Positions 1-6,719 of a stretch of 20,075 nucleotides of DNA are shown here, one piece after another. How positions within the stretch are numbered: the first letter of the stretch is position 1; each line of letters opens with the position of its first letter. Source of the DNA: Acidiferrobacterales bacterium (GTDB taxonomy: Bacteria; Pseudomonadota; Gammaproteobacteria; Acidiferrobacterales; Sulfurifustaceae); contig CAKKQL010000011.1 of assembly GCA_919902095.1 (NCBI GenBank), forward strand, positions 1 to 20,075, written 5' to 3'. A program made the translations under genes and the position numbers. A model generated the notes under the pieces. The model was not told the DNA's origin, searched no databases, and saw only the letters and a program-made list of their open reading frames with translations.

Positions 1-2
1 AG

Positions 3-206
3 TTCACCGAGTTCAACCAGTGGTCCACGGTGGGCGCGTTCCTGACCATCGGCGCGCAGGTGATCTTCTTCTACCTGGCGATCCAGTCCATGAAGGGCGG
101 CGCCAAGGCGACCGACAAGGTGTGGGAAGGCGCCGAGGGCCTGGAGTGGACGCTGCCGTCGCCGCCGCCGTACCACACGTTCGCGGTGGCGCCGAAGATC
201 AAGTAA
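3..206 (+). CDS. ctaD: Cytochrome c oxidase subunit I, C-terminal end (partial)
   Basis: The window opens inside an open frame that runs 67 codons to a TAA. It reads as the last transmembrane helix and tail of the heme-copper oxidase catalytic subunit: FTEFNQWSTVGAFLTIGAQ, then a hydrophobic helix (VIFFYLAIQSM), then a cytoplasmic tail ending in a Pro-rich PSPPPYHTF segment. That final segment is typical of bacterial CtaD C-termini. The heme and CuB ligands lie upstream of the window. ctaG starts 18 bases after the stop and subunit III follows, which is the standard order in proteobacterial aa3 oxidase operons. The identification rests on the tail motif and on the neighbours. The 5' end is missing because of the window edge. 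Confidence 0.9.
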   Translation, partial: FTEFNQWSTVGAFLTIGAQVIFFYLAIQSMKGGAKATDKVWEGAEGLEWTLPSPPPYHTFAVAPKIK

Positions 207-224
207 GGCGCGCCTACGAGAACC

Positions 225-875
225 ATGGCCGAAGTCATGCACGACAAGACGCACCCGAAGCAGAACATCGCGCGCGCCAACCGCCGCCTGGCGGTCAAGC
301 TCGGCGTCGTGACGCTGGCCATGTTCGGCTTCGGCTACGCGCTCTCGCCCATGTACGATCTCATGTGCCAGGCGTTCGGGTTGAATGGAAAGACCGGGCG
401 CACTGATGAGCAGGCCGTGGCGGCCAGGGCTGTGGACGCGAGCCGCACGGTCACGGTTGAATTCACCGGATTGGCCACCACCGGCCTGCCGTGGGAGTTC
501 AAGCCGCTGACCGCCAAACTTGCCGTGCATCCGGGCGAGGTCAAGGAAGTGAAATACTACGTGCGCAACACCACCGACGAGACCATTACCGGCCAGGCGG
601 TGCCGAGCGTGGCGCCGGGCCTGACCGCGGCGCACTTCAAGAAGATCGAGTGCTTCTGCTTCACCCAGCAGACCCTGAAGCCGGGCGAGGCGCGCGAGAT
701 GCCGGTGCGCTTCGTGGTGGACCCGGCGATCGACAAGAACGTCCACACCGTCACGCTGTCGTATACCTTCTTCAATACGAACAAGGTGCAGGCCGCGAAG
801 TACGGCGGCGAGGCCATGGCCCTGGATGCCCACGACCATGCGCATCACGCATCGGCACATGCGCCGGGCACCTGA
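225..875 (+). CDS. ctaG: Cytochrome c oxidase assembly protein CtaG/Cox11
   Basis: This 216-residue protein is the copper chaperone that delivers CuB to subunit I on the periplasmic side of the membrane. It has a short N-terminal cytoplasmic segment, one membrane helix at about residues 23-42 (LAVKLGVVTLAMFGFGYAL), then the conserved SPMYDLMCQ..G.NGKT motif and a periplasmic beta-rich domain. The copper-binding CFCF motif is present (C143 and C145), as is the conserved Cys near the membrane (C48). The length is normal for the family. A His-rich tail (HDHAHHASAH) may add metal affinity; that is inference. The start was chosen as the first ATG after ctaD, which leaves an 18-base gap and keeps the normal N-terminus. 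The gene is surely cotranscribed with ctaD and ctaE. Confidence 0.97.
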   Translation: MAEVMHDKTHPKQNIARANRRLAVKLGVVTLAMFGFGYALSPMYDLMCQAFGLNGKTGRTDEQAVAARAVDASRTVTVEFTGLATTGLPWEFKPLTAKLAVHPGEVKEVKYYVRNTTDETITGQAVPSVAPGLTAAHFKKIECFCFTQQTLKPGEAREMPVRFVVDPAIDKNVHTVTLSYTFFNTNKVQAAKYGGEAMALDAHDHAHHASAHAPGT

Positions 876-908
876 AACGATTAACTAAAATCCGAAAGGG
901 GATAATGT

Positions 909-1784
909 ATGTCCACTGCAAACGGTAATTACTACCTGCCGAACCCAAGCCCGTGGCCGGTCATCACCTCGGCCGGCCTGTTCTGTCTGGCGTTGGGCTT
1001 CGTGCTCACCATGAACAGCGTTGGCGCCGGTCCGTGGGTCATGCTCACCGGCACCGCCATCATTGTGTACGTGATGTTCCGCTGGTTCGGTCAGGTCATC
1101 GCCGAGAGCGAGTCCGGTACCTACAACCAGCAGGTGGACCGCTCGTTCCGCTGGGGCATGGCCTGGTTCATCTTCTCCGAGGTCATGTTCTTCGCCGCGT
1201 TCTTCGGCGCGCTGTTCTACGTGCGCCAGTGGGCTGTGGACTGGCTCGGTGCCACCGAGATGCTCTGGCCCGGCTACGATGCCACCTGGCCGACCGCCGG
1301 CCCGAAGGGCCCGATGCCGATCGCGGCCGACAGCACCCCCGGCGCCAACCAGTTCTCGCCCATGGGCGCCTGGGGCATTCCGGCGATGAACACGCTCATC
1401 CTGCTCACCTCGGGCGCAACCGTCACCTGGGCGCACTGGGGCCTGCTCAAGGGCAACCGTTCGCAGCTCGTGATCGGCCTGTTCCTCACCGTCGCGCTCG
1501 GCCTCACGTTCCTTTCGCTGCAGGCCTACGAGTACGCCCATGCCTACACCGCGCTCGGGCTCACGCTCAAGACCGGCATCTACGGCGCGACGTTCTTCAT
1601 GCTCACCGGTTTCCACGGTTTCCACGTGACCATGGGCACGATCATGCTGATCGTGATTTTGGCGCGCGCGCTCAAGGGCCACTTCCGCCCGGACAACCAC
1701 TTCGGTTTCGAGGCCGTGGCTTGGTACTGGCACTTCGTAGACGTGGTCTGGCTGTTCCTGTTCATCTTCGTGTACTGGCTGTAA
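909..1784 (+). CDS. ctaE: Cytochrome c oxidase subunit III
   Basis: This 291-residue integral membrane protein is subunit III of the aa3-type oxidase, which stabilises the catalytic subunit and helps proton uptake. It shows seven hydrophobic helices and the family signatures WFIFSEVMFFAAFF (the helix with the conserved Glu), AYEYAHAY, GFHGFHV with its His pair, and a C-terminal VAWYWHFVDVVWLFLFIFVYW. An insertion-like periplasmic loop between helices 3 and 4 (about residues 118-155) is normal for proteobacterial members. A good Shine-Dalgarno sequence (AAAGGGGA) lies just before the ATG. The gene sits 33 bases after ctaG, and a strong intrinsic terminator follows its stop, so ctaD-ctaG-ctaE probably form the end of one transcript. 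Confidence 0.97.
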   Translation: MSTANGNYYLPNPSPWPVITSAGLFCLALGFVLTMNSVGAGPWVMLTGTAIIVYVMFRWFGQVIAESESGTYNQQVDRSFRWGMAWFIFSEVMFFAAFFGALFYVRQWAVDWLGATEMLWPGYDATWPTAGPKGPMPIAADSTPGANQFSPMGAWGIPAMNTLILLTSGATVTWAHWGLLKGNRSQLVIGLFLTVALGLTFLSLQAYEYAHAYTALGLTLKTGIYGATFFMLTGFHGFHVTMGTIMLIVILARALKGHFRPDNHFGFEAVAWYWHFVDVVWLFLFIFVYWL

Positions 1785-1808
1785 CCGGACACCAAAAGGC
1801 GTAAAAAC

Positions 1809-1841
1809 AAAGGCGCTGCCGGTGACCGGCAGCGCCTTTTT
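1809..1841 (+). terminator. Rho-independent terminator after ctaE
   Basis: A perfect 14-bp stem (left arm 1809-1822, right arm 1826-1839) closes on a 3-base TGA loop and runs into a T tract at 1837-1841. The core arm is GGCGCTGCCGG. It lies 24 bases after the ctaE stop. The flanking A run makes it potentially bidirectional, so it could also stop transcription arriving from the DUF2909 gene on the opposite strand. Confidence 0.9.
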
Positions 1842-1881
1842 GTTTGGGACTGGGGCTTCCCGTGAAATCCGGGAGGCTTTT

Positions 1882-1926
1882 GGATTTAATCCTGTAAATC
1901 CTGCGAAATCCTGTTAATCCTGTGAA
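1882..1926. repeat. Iterated TAATCCTG repeat, copy 1
   Basis: Four imperfect units of 9-10 bases built on the core AATCCTG run head to tail (TAATCCTG, TAAATCCTG, CGAAATCCTG, TTAATCCTG). They lie in the gap between the converging ctaE and DUF2909 genes. The same units recur in the gap before sco at 5598-5634 and, inverted, at 5532-5558. There is no coding potential here. The units are too short and too regular to be a CRISPR array. Confidence 0.8.
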
Positions 1927-1934
1927 TTCGTCTT

Positions 1935-2147
1935 TCAGCGAATTGCCGAAATGCCTTCCGGCGGTATGATCCCGAAGTAAAATCCCGCCATGAGCAGGAG
2001 GAACAGCGTCAGCGACAGCCCGATGCGCCAAGTGAGCGCCTGGGCCGTGCGCGTGCTGTGGCCGCGGTCCTTGAACAGGAAGACGAGCGCCGAGAACAGG
2101 CTCGCGAAGATGGCGACCAGCATGAGGATGACAAACGTCTTGACCAT
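1935..2147 (-). CDS. DUF2909 twin transmembrane protein
   Basis: This 70-residue protein has two membrane helices, at about residues 4-25 (FVILMLVAIFASLFSALVFLF) and 44-64 (LSLTLFLLLMAGFYFGIIP), joined by a short polar loop that contains DRGHSTRTAQALTWRIG. The size, the two helices, the loop and the position inside a cytochrome oxidase cluster match the DUF2909 family of gammaproteobacteria. Its biochemical role is unknown; a small accessory role for the oxidase is inferred from location alone. The ATG has a well-spaced GGAG on the - strand (upstream of 2147). It is divergent from SURF1, with 93 bases between the starts that should hold promoters for both. Confidence 0.85.
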   Translation of the reverse strand: MVKTFVILMLVAIFASLFSALVFLFKDRGHSTRTAQALTWRIGLSLTLFLLLMAGFYFGIIPPEGISAIR

Positions 2148-2240
2148 GGTGCGCTCCGGCGGGGCAAGAGGCGGCCATTATAGCCGAAGCCGCGGCGCGG
2201 GCGCGCGCCATGCGTCAGCGGTGTCGGCCGGGGCGCAGGC

Positions 2241-2999
2241 ATGACGCGCCGCTTCCGTGCCGGGCTGGTGCCCACGCTCGCGGTGCTGGCGCTGCTGCCG
2301 GTGTTGTTGGCCCTCGGCTGGTGGCAGTTGCAGCGCGCCGCCGAAAAGCAGTCGCTGCAGGAGGAATACGACGCGCGCGCCCTCGGCCCGGCGGTGAAAA
2401 TCGAGCCGCGGCTGCAACGCGCCGAGGACCTGCGGTTTTACCGAGTGCGCGCGCGTGGACACTACGAGCCGCAACGCCAGCTGCTGATCGACAACCGCGT
2501 GCACCAGGGGCGCGCCGGGTTTCACGTCGTCACACCGCTCCGAACCGACGGCAGCGAGGTGCGCGTGCTCGTGAACCGCGGCTGGATCCCGCTCGGTTCC
2601 GACCGCGCCCAGCTGCCGCCGGTGGAGACGCCCGCCGGCCTGCAGGAGATTGCCGGCGTCGCGACGGTGCCGGCTTCGATGCCGTTCCGGCTGGGGCCGG
2701 AGGCCGCGCTGCAGGATAACGGCCAGACCGTCTGGCAGCACATGGACCTCGCGCGCTTCGTGGGCGCGGTGCCGTATCCGGTGCAGCCGGTGGTGATCCT
2801 GCTCGATCCGCAGAGCCCGGCCGGCGGCTTCACGCGCGACTGGACCCGGCTCGATGCCGGCATCGCCGTGCACCAGGGCTATGCCTTCCAGTGGTTCATG
2901 CTCGCCGCGACATTGCTGGCGATCTACCTGTTTCTCGGTTTCCGCCGCCGCAGCGGCGCGGACGACGCCACTTCTGCAACCGAACGGAGCGATACATGA
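2241..2999 (+). CDS. SURF1 family cytochrome oxidase biogenesis protein
   Basis: This 252-residue protein belongs to the SURF1/Shy1 family, which assists heme a insertion and maturation of oxidase subunit I. It has the family layout: an N-terminal membrane helix (residues 8-26) running into LGWWQLQRA, a periplasmic domain with YRVRARGHY and LLIDNRVHQGRAGFHVVTPL, then VLVNRGWIP, and a C-terminal helix in FQWFMLAATLLAIYLFLGFRRR. The length is normal. The stop overlaps the next start (ATGA at 2996-2999), which shows translational coupling to the Sco-like gene. It heads a second oxidase-assembly operon with ctaA and ctaB. Confidence 0.95.
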   Translation: MTRRFRAGLVPTLAVLALLPVLLALGWWQLQRAAEKQSLQEEYDARALGPAVKIEPRLQRAEDLRFYRVRARGHYEPQRQLLIDNRVHQGRAGFHVVTPLRTDGSEVRVLVNRGWIPLGSDRAQLPPVETPAGLQEIAGVATVPASMPFRLGPEAALQDNGQTVWQHMDLARFVGAVPYPVQPVVILLDPQSPAGGFTRDWTRLDAGIAVHQGYAFQWFMLAATLLAIYLFLGFRRRSGADDATSATERSDT

Positions 3000-3616
3000 A
3001 CGGCATAACCGGCAATTCTCCGGCGGCGCGCGCCCGGCGCCGGATGCTGATCCTGGCGCTCATCTTCGCCCTGCCGATATTGATCGCCTACGCGCTCTAT
3101 TACTCCGGCTGGCGCCCGGAGTCCTCGGGCAACTACGGCGAGCTGGTGCGCCCGCCGCGCCCGCTGCCGGCGCTGACGCTGGAGACGATCGAGGGCAAAA
3201 CGCTGGCGCTCGAGGCGTTGCGGGGAAAGTGGTCGCTGGTTGTCTTCGCCCCCGACGAGTGTCGCGATCCGTGCACGGCGAACCTCGACAAGATGCAGCG
3301 CGTGATCCTGGCGCAGGGCAAAGAGGCCGAGCGCGTGCGTGCGGTGTTAGCGGTTACGGACGCACGCACGCGTGACGGGTTGCGCGACGCCATCAAGGCT
3401 TACCCGGGCATGCTTGTCGTCGCCGGTCCGGCGGCGCCGGTGCGCGCGTTTGCCGCTCGTTTTGAACTCACGCCCGGTGTGCCACCCGATAATTTGAACC
3501 GCGTGTACCTCGTTGATCCGATCGGCAACTTCATGATGAGCTGGCCGGCGGACGCCGACGCCAACCGCATGCGCAAGGACCTGGCGCGCCTGCTGCGCGT
3601 GTCGCAGGTGGGCTGA
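2996..3616 (+). CDS. Sco-like thioredoxin-fold membrane protein lacking the copper His
   Basis: This 206-residue protein has one N-terminal membrane anchor (about residues 18-36) and a periplasmic thioredoxin-like domain. A CxxxC pair (C89 and C93, in DECRDPC) stands where Sco/SenC proteins bind copper. The C-terminal YLVDPIGNFMMSW resembles the Sco segment that follows the copper-binding His, but the position of that His is Asn (N166, in PDNLN). It may therefore act as a thiol reductase for CuA assembly, not as a copper carrier; that is inference. The start at 2996 was chosen because it overlaps the SURF1 stop and gives a normal short tail before the helix. An in-frame start at 2891 would lie deep in SURF1. 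A full Sco is encoded downstream at 5646. Confidence 0.85.
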   Translation: MNGITGNSPAARARRRMLILALIFALPILIAYALYYSGWRPESSGNYGELVRPPRPLPALTLETIEGKTLALEALRGKWSLVVFAPDECRDPCTANLDKMQRVILAQGKEAERVRAVLAVTDARTRDGLRDAIKAYPGMLVVAGPAAPVRAFAARFELTPGVPPDNLNRVYLVDPIGNFMMSWPADADANRMRKDLARLLRVSQVG

Positions 3617-3619
3617 CCG

Positions 3620-4558
3620 GTGCCGCACGCACGCCGCTTCCTCGCCTTTGCCGTGCCGGTGTTGCTGCTGGCGCTGGCGTGGCTGCTGTTCGGCGCCTGG
3701 GCGCGCCAGCTCGAGGCGCGCGCACTCTGTCCCGACTGGCCCGAGTGCTACCGTCAGGTCGCGGTTGCGGTAGCGGCGGATCCTGCGCCGCCGACCGCCG
3801 TCGGCATCGCCCGTGACATCGCCGACGGCGCGCTGGCGCTGGGCCTCGCCGGGCTCGCCGGGTTCGGCTGGCAGCGGCGCCTGCGTCCGATCGACCGGCG
3901 CTGGCTGCTGCCGCTGGTGGCGTTCGCGCTGGTCGGCAGCGCCGCCGCCGCGCGCGTGATGGAACTCGGCGCGCTGTGGCAATGGTGCGCGGGCATGACG
4001 GTGTGCGCGCTGTTGTGGTGGGTGGCGCTGCGCGAGCGGCGCTTCTGGCGGCCGGTGACGGAATCCGCCGCGACCCGCGCGCTGCGCCCGCGCGTGCTGA
4101 CGGGACTCGGACTCGCAAGTGTGGCCGCCGCGCTCGGCGGCTGGGCCATGGTGAGCGGCATCGGCCTGCCGTGCCCGGAGTATCCCGCCTGTCGCGGCGA
4201 GTGGTGGCCGGGCAATCTGTTCGCGGCGTTCACCGCCCCCGGGCGTCCGGACCTGGCCACGGCGATGGCGCTTGAGATGAGCCACCGCCTGGCGGCGGCG
4301 GTTTCCTTGATCTATGTCACCTGGCTGGGCCTGCATGTCTGGCGTATCGGCGGGCGCGACCGTCTATGCCGCTACGGAATGCTGGTGCTCGCGGCGCTGC
4401 TCACCGCCGCCGGGATTGGTATAATGGGCGCCGTCACCCGCCTGCCGCTGACCACCGCGGTGGCGCACAGCGCCGCCGCGGCCGGCTTGCTCCTGAGTCT
4501 GGTGACCCTGTATCACGTCGTGCGGCCGGTTGCCCGGCCCGAGAAACGCAACGCATGA
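3620..4558 (+). CDS. ctaA: Heme A synthase (CtaA/COX15 family), divergent N-terminal half
   Basis: This 312-residue polytopic membrane protein is of the family that oxidises heme O to heme A for aa3 oxidases. About eight hydrophobic helices form two homologous halves, each with an extracytoplasmic Cys pair: CPDWPEC (C37, C43) and CPEYPAC (C185, C191). The C-terminal half keeps the heme ligands in EMSHRLAAA (H222) and VAHSAAAAG (H283). In the N-terminal half the equivalent helices (about 61-85 and 110-137) contain no His at all, so the second heme site appears lost. The start is GTG at 3620, three bases after the upstream stop. The gene overlaps ctaB by ATGA. The family call is secure from the motifs and neighbours, but the catalytic competence is open. 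Confidence 0.88.
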   Translation: MPHARRFLAFAVPVLLLALAWLLFGAWARQLEARALCPDWPECYRQVAVAVAADPAPPTAVGIARDIADGALALGLAGLAGFGWQRRLRPIDRRWLLPLVAFALVGSAAAARVMELGALWQWCAGMTVCALLWWVALRERRFWRPVTESAATRALRPRVLTGLGLASVAAALGGWAMVSGIGLPCPEYPACRGEWWPGNLFAAFTAPGRPDLATAMALEMSHRLAAAVSLIYVTWLGLHVWRIGGRDRLCRYGMLVLAALLTAAGIGIMGAVTRLPLTTAVAHSAAAAGLLLSLVTLYHVVRPVARPEKRNA

Positions 4559-5520
4559 AGACGACTGCCCAGACATCGGACACCCAGCACGGCGCCGCCG
4601 TGCTCGAAACGCACCGGCGCAGCCTCAGGCTGCTGGCGCGCGAATACCTCGAGCTGACCAAGCCGCGCGTGGTGTCGCTCATCGTCTTCACCGCCGTGGT
4701 CGGCATGTTCCTGTCGACGCCCGCGGCGCTGCCGCTCGGCGCCTTCGTCTTCGGCACTCTCGGCATCGCGCTCGCCTCGGGCTCGGCCGCGGCCTTCAAT
4801 CACATCCTCGACCGCCGGGCCGACGCCGAGATGCAGCGCACGCGCGGCCGGCCGCTGCCCACCGGCCAGCTCACCACGACCGAGGCGCTGGCATTCGCCT
4901 TCGCGGTCGGCATCCTGTCCATGGTCATCCTCGTCGCCGGGGTCAATGTGCTCACTGCGGTGCTGACCTTTATCTCGCTCATCGGCTACTCGGTCGTCTA
5001 TACCGTCTGGCTCAAGCACGCCACGCCGCAGAACATCGTCATCGGCGGCGCCGCCGGGGCCGCACCGCCGGTGCTCGGTTGGGCCGCGATCACCGGCAAC
5101 GTCGCGCCGGACGCGCTGCTGTTGTTCCTGATTATTTTTCTGTGGACGCCGCCGCATTTCTGGGCGCTGGCGCTCTACCGCGAGAAGGAATACGCCCGCG
5201 CCGGCATCCCGATGCTGCCGGTGACCCACGGCAGCCGGTTCACGCGCCTGCAGATCCTGCTCTACACCGTGCTGCTCGCGGCGGTGACGGTCATGCCGTT
5301 CGCCACGCACATGAGCGGCTGGCTGTATCTCGCCGGCGCGATCCCGCTGAACATCGTGTTTCTGTATTACGCCTGGCGGCTGTACCGCGGGTACAGCGAC
5401 GCGCTCGCGCGCAAGACCTTCCGCTATTCGATCCAGTACCTGTCGCTGTTGTTCGCGCTGCTTTTGATCGACCACTATCGCCTCTATATTCACGAGGCGC
5501 TGCAGTCGGCGCTGTACTAA
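4555..5520 (+). CDS. ctaB: Protoheme IX farnesyltransferase (heme O synthase)
   Basis: This 321-residue UbiA-superfamily membrane enzyme transfers a farnesyl group to heme B to make heme O, the substrate of CtaA. The first Asp-rich motif is [15 protein letters not shown] (N82, D86, D90), with GRPLPTG after it. The second half has [28 protein letters not shown] and the long conserved loop [21 protein letters not shown] followed by MLPVTHG. About nine helices are seen and the length is normal. The ATG at 4555 overlaps the ctaA stop, so the two enzymes of heme A synthesis are translationally coupled. The 63 in-frame codons upstream overlap ctaA and are not protein-like. Confidence 0.97.
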   Translation: MKTTAQTSDTQHGAAVLETHRRSLRLLAREYLELTKPRVVSLIVFTAVVGMFLSTPAALPLGAFVFGTLGIALASGSAAAFNHILDRRADAEMQRTRGRPLPTGQLTTTEALAFAFAVGILSMVILVAGVNVLTAVLTFISLIGYSVVYTVWLKHATPQNIVIGGAAGAAPPVLGWAAITGNVAPDALLLFLIIFLWTPPHFWALALYREKEYARAGIPMLPVTHGSRFTRLQILLYTVLLAAVTVMPFATHMSGWLYLAGAIPLNIVFLYYAWRLYRGYSDALARKTFRYSIQYLSLLFALLLIDHYRLYIHEALQSALY

Positions 5521-5531
5521 ATAAAAAAGAC

Positions 5532-5634
5532 GGATATAGACAGGATTTACAGGATTAATTCTTGAAAAATCAGAAAATCCTTTCTGTTCTTGCCGGTTTA
5601 ATCCTGTAAATCCTGTTAATCCTGTCCATTATCC
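5532..5634. repeat. Inverted TAATCCTG repeat, copy 2
   Basis: The gap between ctaB and sco is almost filled by an imperfect inverted repeat. The left arm (5532-5558) contains GACAGGATT and TACAGGATTAA. The right arm (5598-5634) carries the complement as three AATCCTG units plus GTCCATTATCC. The right arm is one unit longer than the left. A run of six T follows at 5635-5640, so the folded RNA could end ctaB transcription. The units are the same as those after ctaE at 1882-1926. Confidence 0.85.
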
Positions 5635-5645
5635 TTTTTTCAGAT

Positions 5646-6248
5646 ATGTGCAAATCTTGTCATCCCTTTCGTGCCGCTGCCTTTCTGTTCGCGCTACTGT
5701 TGCTCGCGGCGTGCGTGCCGGCCAAGCCCGTCTTCAAGGGTACCGACATCAGCGGCGTCGAGTGGGGTGGCGATTTCGAGCTCACCGCGCACACCGGCAA
5801 GCGCGTCAAGGTGTCGGATTTTCAAACCAAGGTGGTGGTCCTGTTCTTTGGCTACACCCACTGTCCCGACATCTGCGCGCCCGCGCTCGCCAAACTGGCA
5901 GGCCTCCAGAAGCAGCTCGGCGCCGACGCCGAGCGCGTGCAGGTGTTGTTCGTCACGGTCGACCCTGGGCATGACACCGTCAAACAGCTTGCCGGCTTCG
6001 TGCCGAAATTCCATCCGTCGTTCCTCGGCCTCACCGGCAGCGCGCAGGAAATTGCGAAGGTCGCGCAGGATTACAAGGTTGCCTACGCCGCCAATCCCAA
6101 AGATGCCTCCGGCCAGGTTCTCGTCGATCACTCCGGCGGCATGATGGTAAAGGACGCCAAGGGCAAGCTGCGGCTGCTGTGGAAGAACGATGCGTCCGTG
6201 GATGACCTAGCGCACGATGTGCGTCTGTTGCTGAAAGAGCGTGGCTGA
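5646..6248 (+). CDS. Sco1/SenC copper chaperone, lipoprotein
   Basis: This 200-residue protein is a canonical Sco, which metallates or reduces the CuA site of oxidase subunit II in the periplasm. An N-terminal hydrophobic stretch (9-22) ends in a lipobox, LLAAC, with the lipidated Cys at C23. The thioredoxin-like domain has FFGYTHCPDICAP with the CxxxC copper ligands C73 and C77, then VTVDPGHDT, and the third ligand H162 in VLVDHSGG. It closes the oxidase cluster and gives the complete set of Sco residues that the upstream Sco-like protein lacks. No good Shine-Dalgarno sequence is visible before the ATG; the start was kept because it gives a sound lipoprotein signal. It converges on the CULT gene with a 31-base gap. 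Confidence 0.95.
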   Translation: MCKSCHPFRAAAFLFALLLLAACVPAKPVFKGTDISGVEWGGDFELTAHTGKRVKVSDFQTKVVVLFFGYTHCPDICAPALAKLAGLQKQLGADAERVQVLFVTVDPGHDTVKQLAGFVPKFHPSFLGLTGSAQEIAKVAQDYKVAYAANPKDASGQVLVDHSGGMMVKDAKGKLRLLWKNDASVDDLAHDVRLLLKERG

Positions 6249-6279
6249 TCGACCTCTCCGCCCGTCTGCCAAAACGAAA

Positions 6280-6690
6280 TTATCCCGTCATCCCTTCCGA
6301 CGTCAGTCGGTGGGTAATCAGCCCATAGAAGTTATCGCCCGCGGATTCAAACGCCCAGCCGAGGTGCGTGTGGCAGTGCGCGCAATGCGCGATGCGCCAG
6401 GCATAACCCCGAAACCAGCTGTGCTCCGGCGTCGCCGTCCCCGTCACCTCGCAACCGCTGGCCTCGCGGTAGCAGCCGATATGGAATGTGAGTCCAAGCG
6501 GGTTGGTACAGACATGTTCATGCGCGCCCTGTACGCAGATGCGCGCATCCTGATGGGTGACGGGATGGCGGCAGGCGGCGCAAAACAGGCGCTTCTCCAG
6601 CCGTTCCTTTGTAGTCATGTGCCCGCGCGCCTGCCGCTTGCGCGCGGTTGCGGGGTCGAAGAAGAGCAGCAGCGGCAGGGTGGATTCCAC
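6280..6690 (-). CDS. Bacterial CULT-domain protein (cereblon thalidomide-binding domain homologue)
   Basis: This protein of up to 136 residues is almost entirely a CULT domain, the fold that binds thalidomide in eukaryotic cereblon and also exists as small free-standing bacterial proteins. Two zinc-binding Cys pairs are present: FCAAC (C37, C40) and HCAHC (C103, C106). The three Trp of the aromatic ligand cage are all there: W92 and W98 in HSWFRGYAWRI, and W112 in HLGWAF. HEHVCTNPLGLTFHIGC and FYGLI also fit the family. The natural ligand in bacteria is unknown. The start is uncertain: GTG at 6690, or an ATG at 6618 (residue 25) that leaves the domain intact. The gene lies 29 bases after the FIST gene on the same strand, so they are probably cotranscribed. 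Confidence 0.88.
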   Translation of the reverse strand: MESTLPLLLFFDPATARKRQARGHMTTKERLEKRLFCAACRHPVTHQDARICVQGAHEHVCTNPLGLTFHIGCYREASGCEVTGTATPEHSWFRGYAWRIAHCAHCHTHLGWAFESAGDNFYGLITHRLTSEGMTG

Positions 6691-6719
6691 GGCGGTTGAT
6701 TGCGGGCGGCGCCGGCAAT

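Noticed and set aside
1882..1926. CRISPR-like array
   Set aside because: The units are only 9-10 bases with no spacers of constant length, and no cas gene is present.
3347..4336. Long - strand open frame of 329 codons
   Set aside because: It is antisense to ctaA and the Sco-like gene. GC-rich DNA leaves few stops in this frame.
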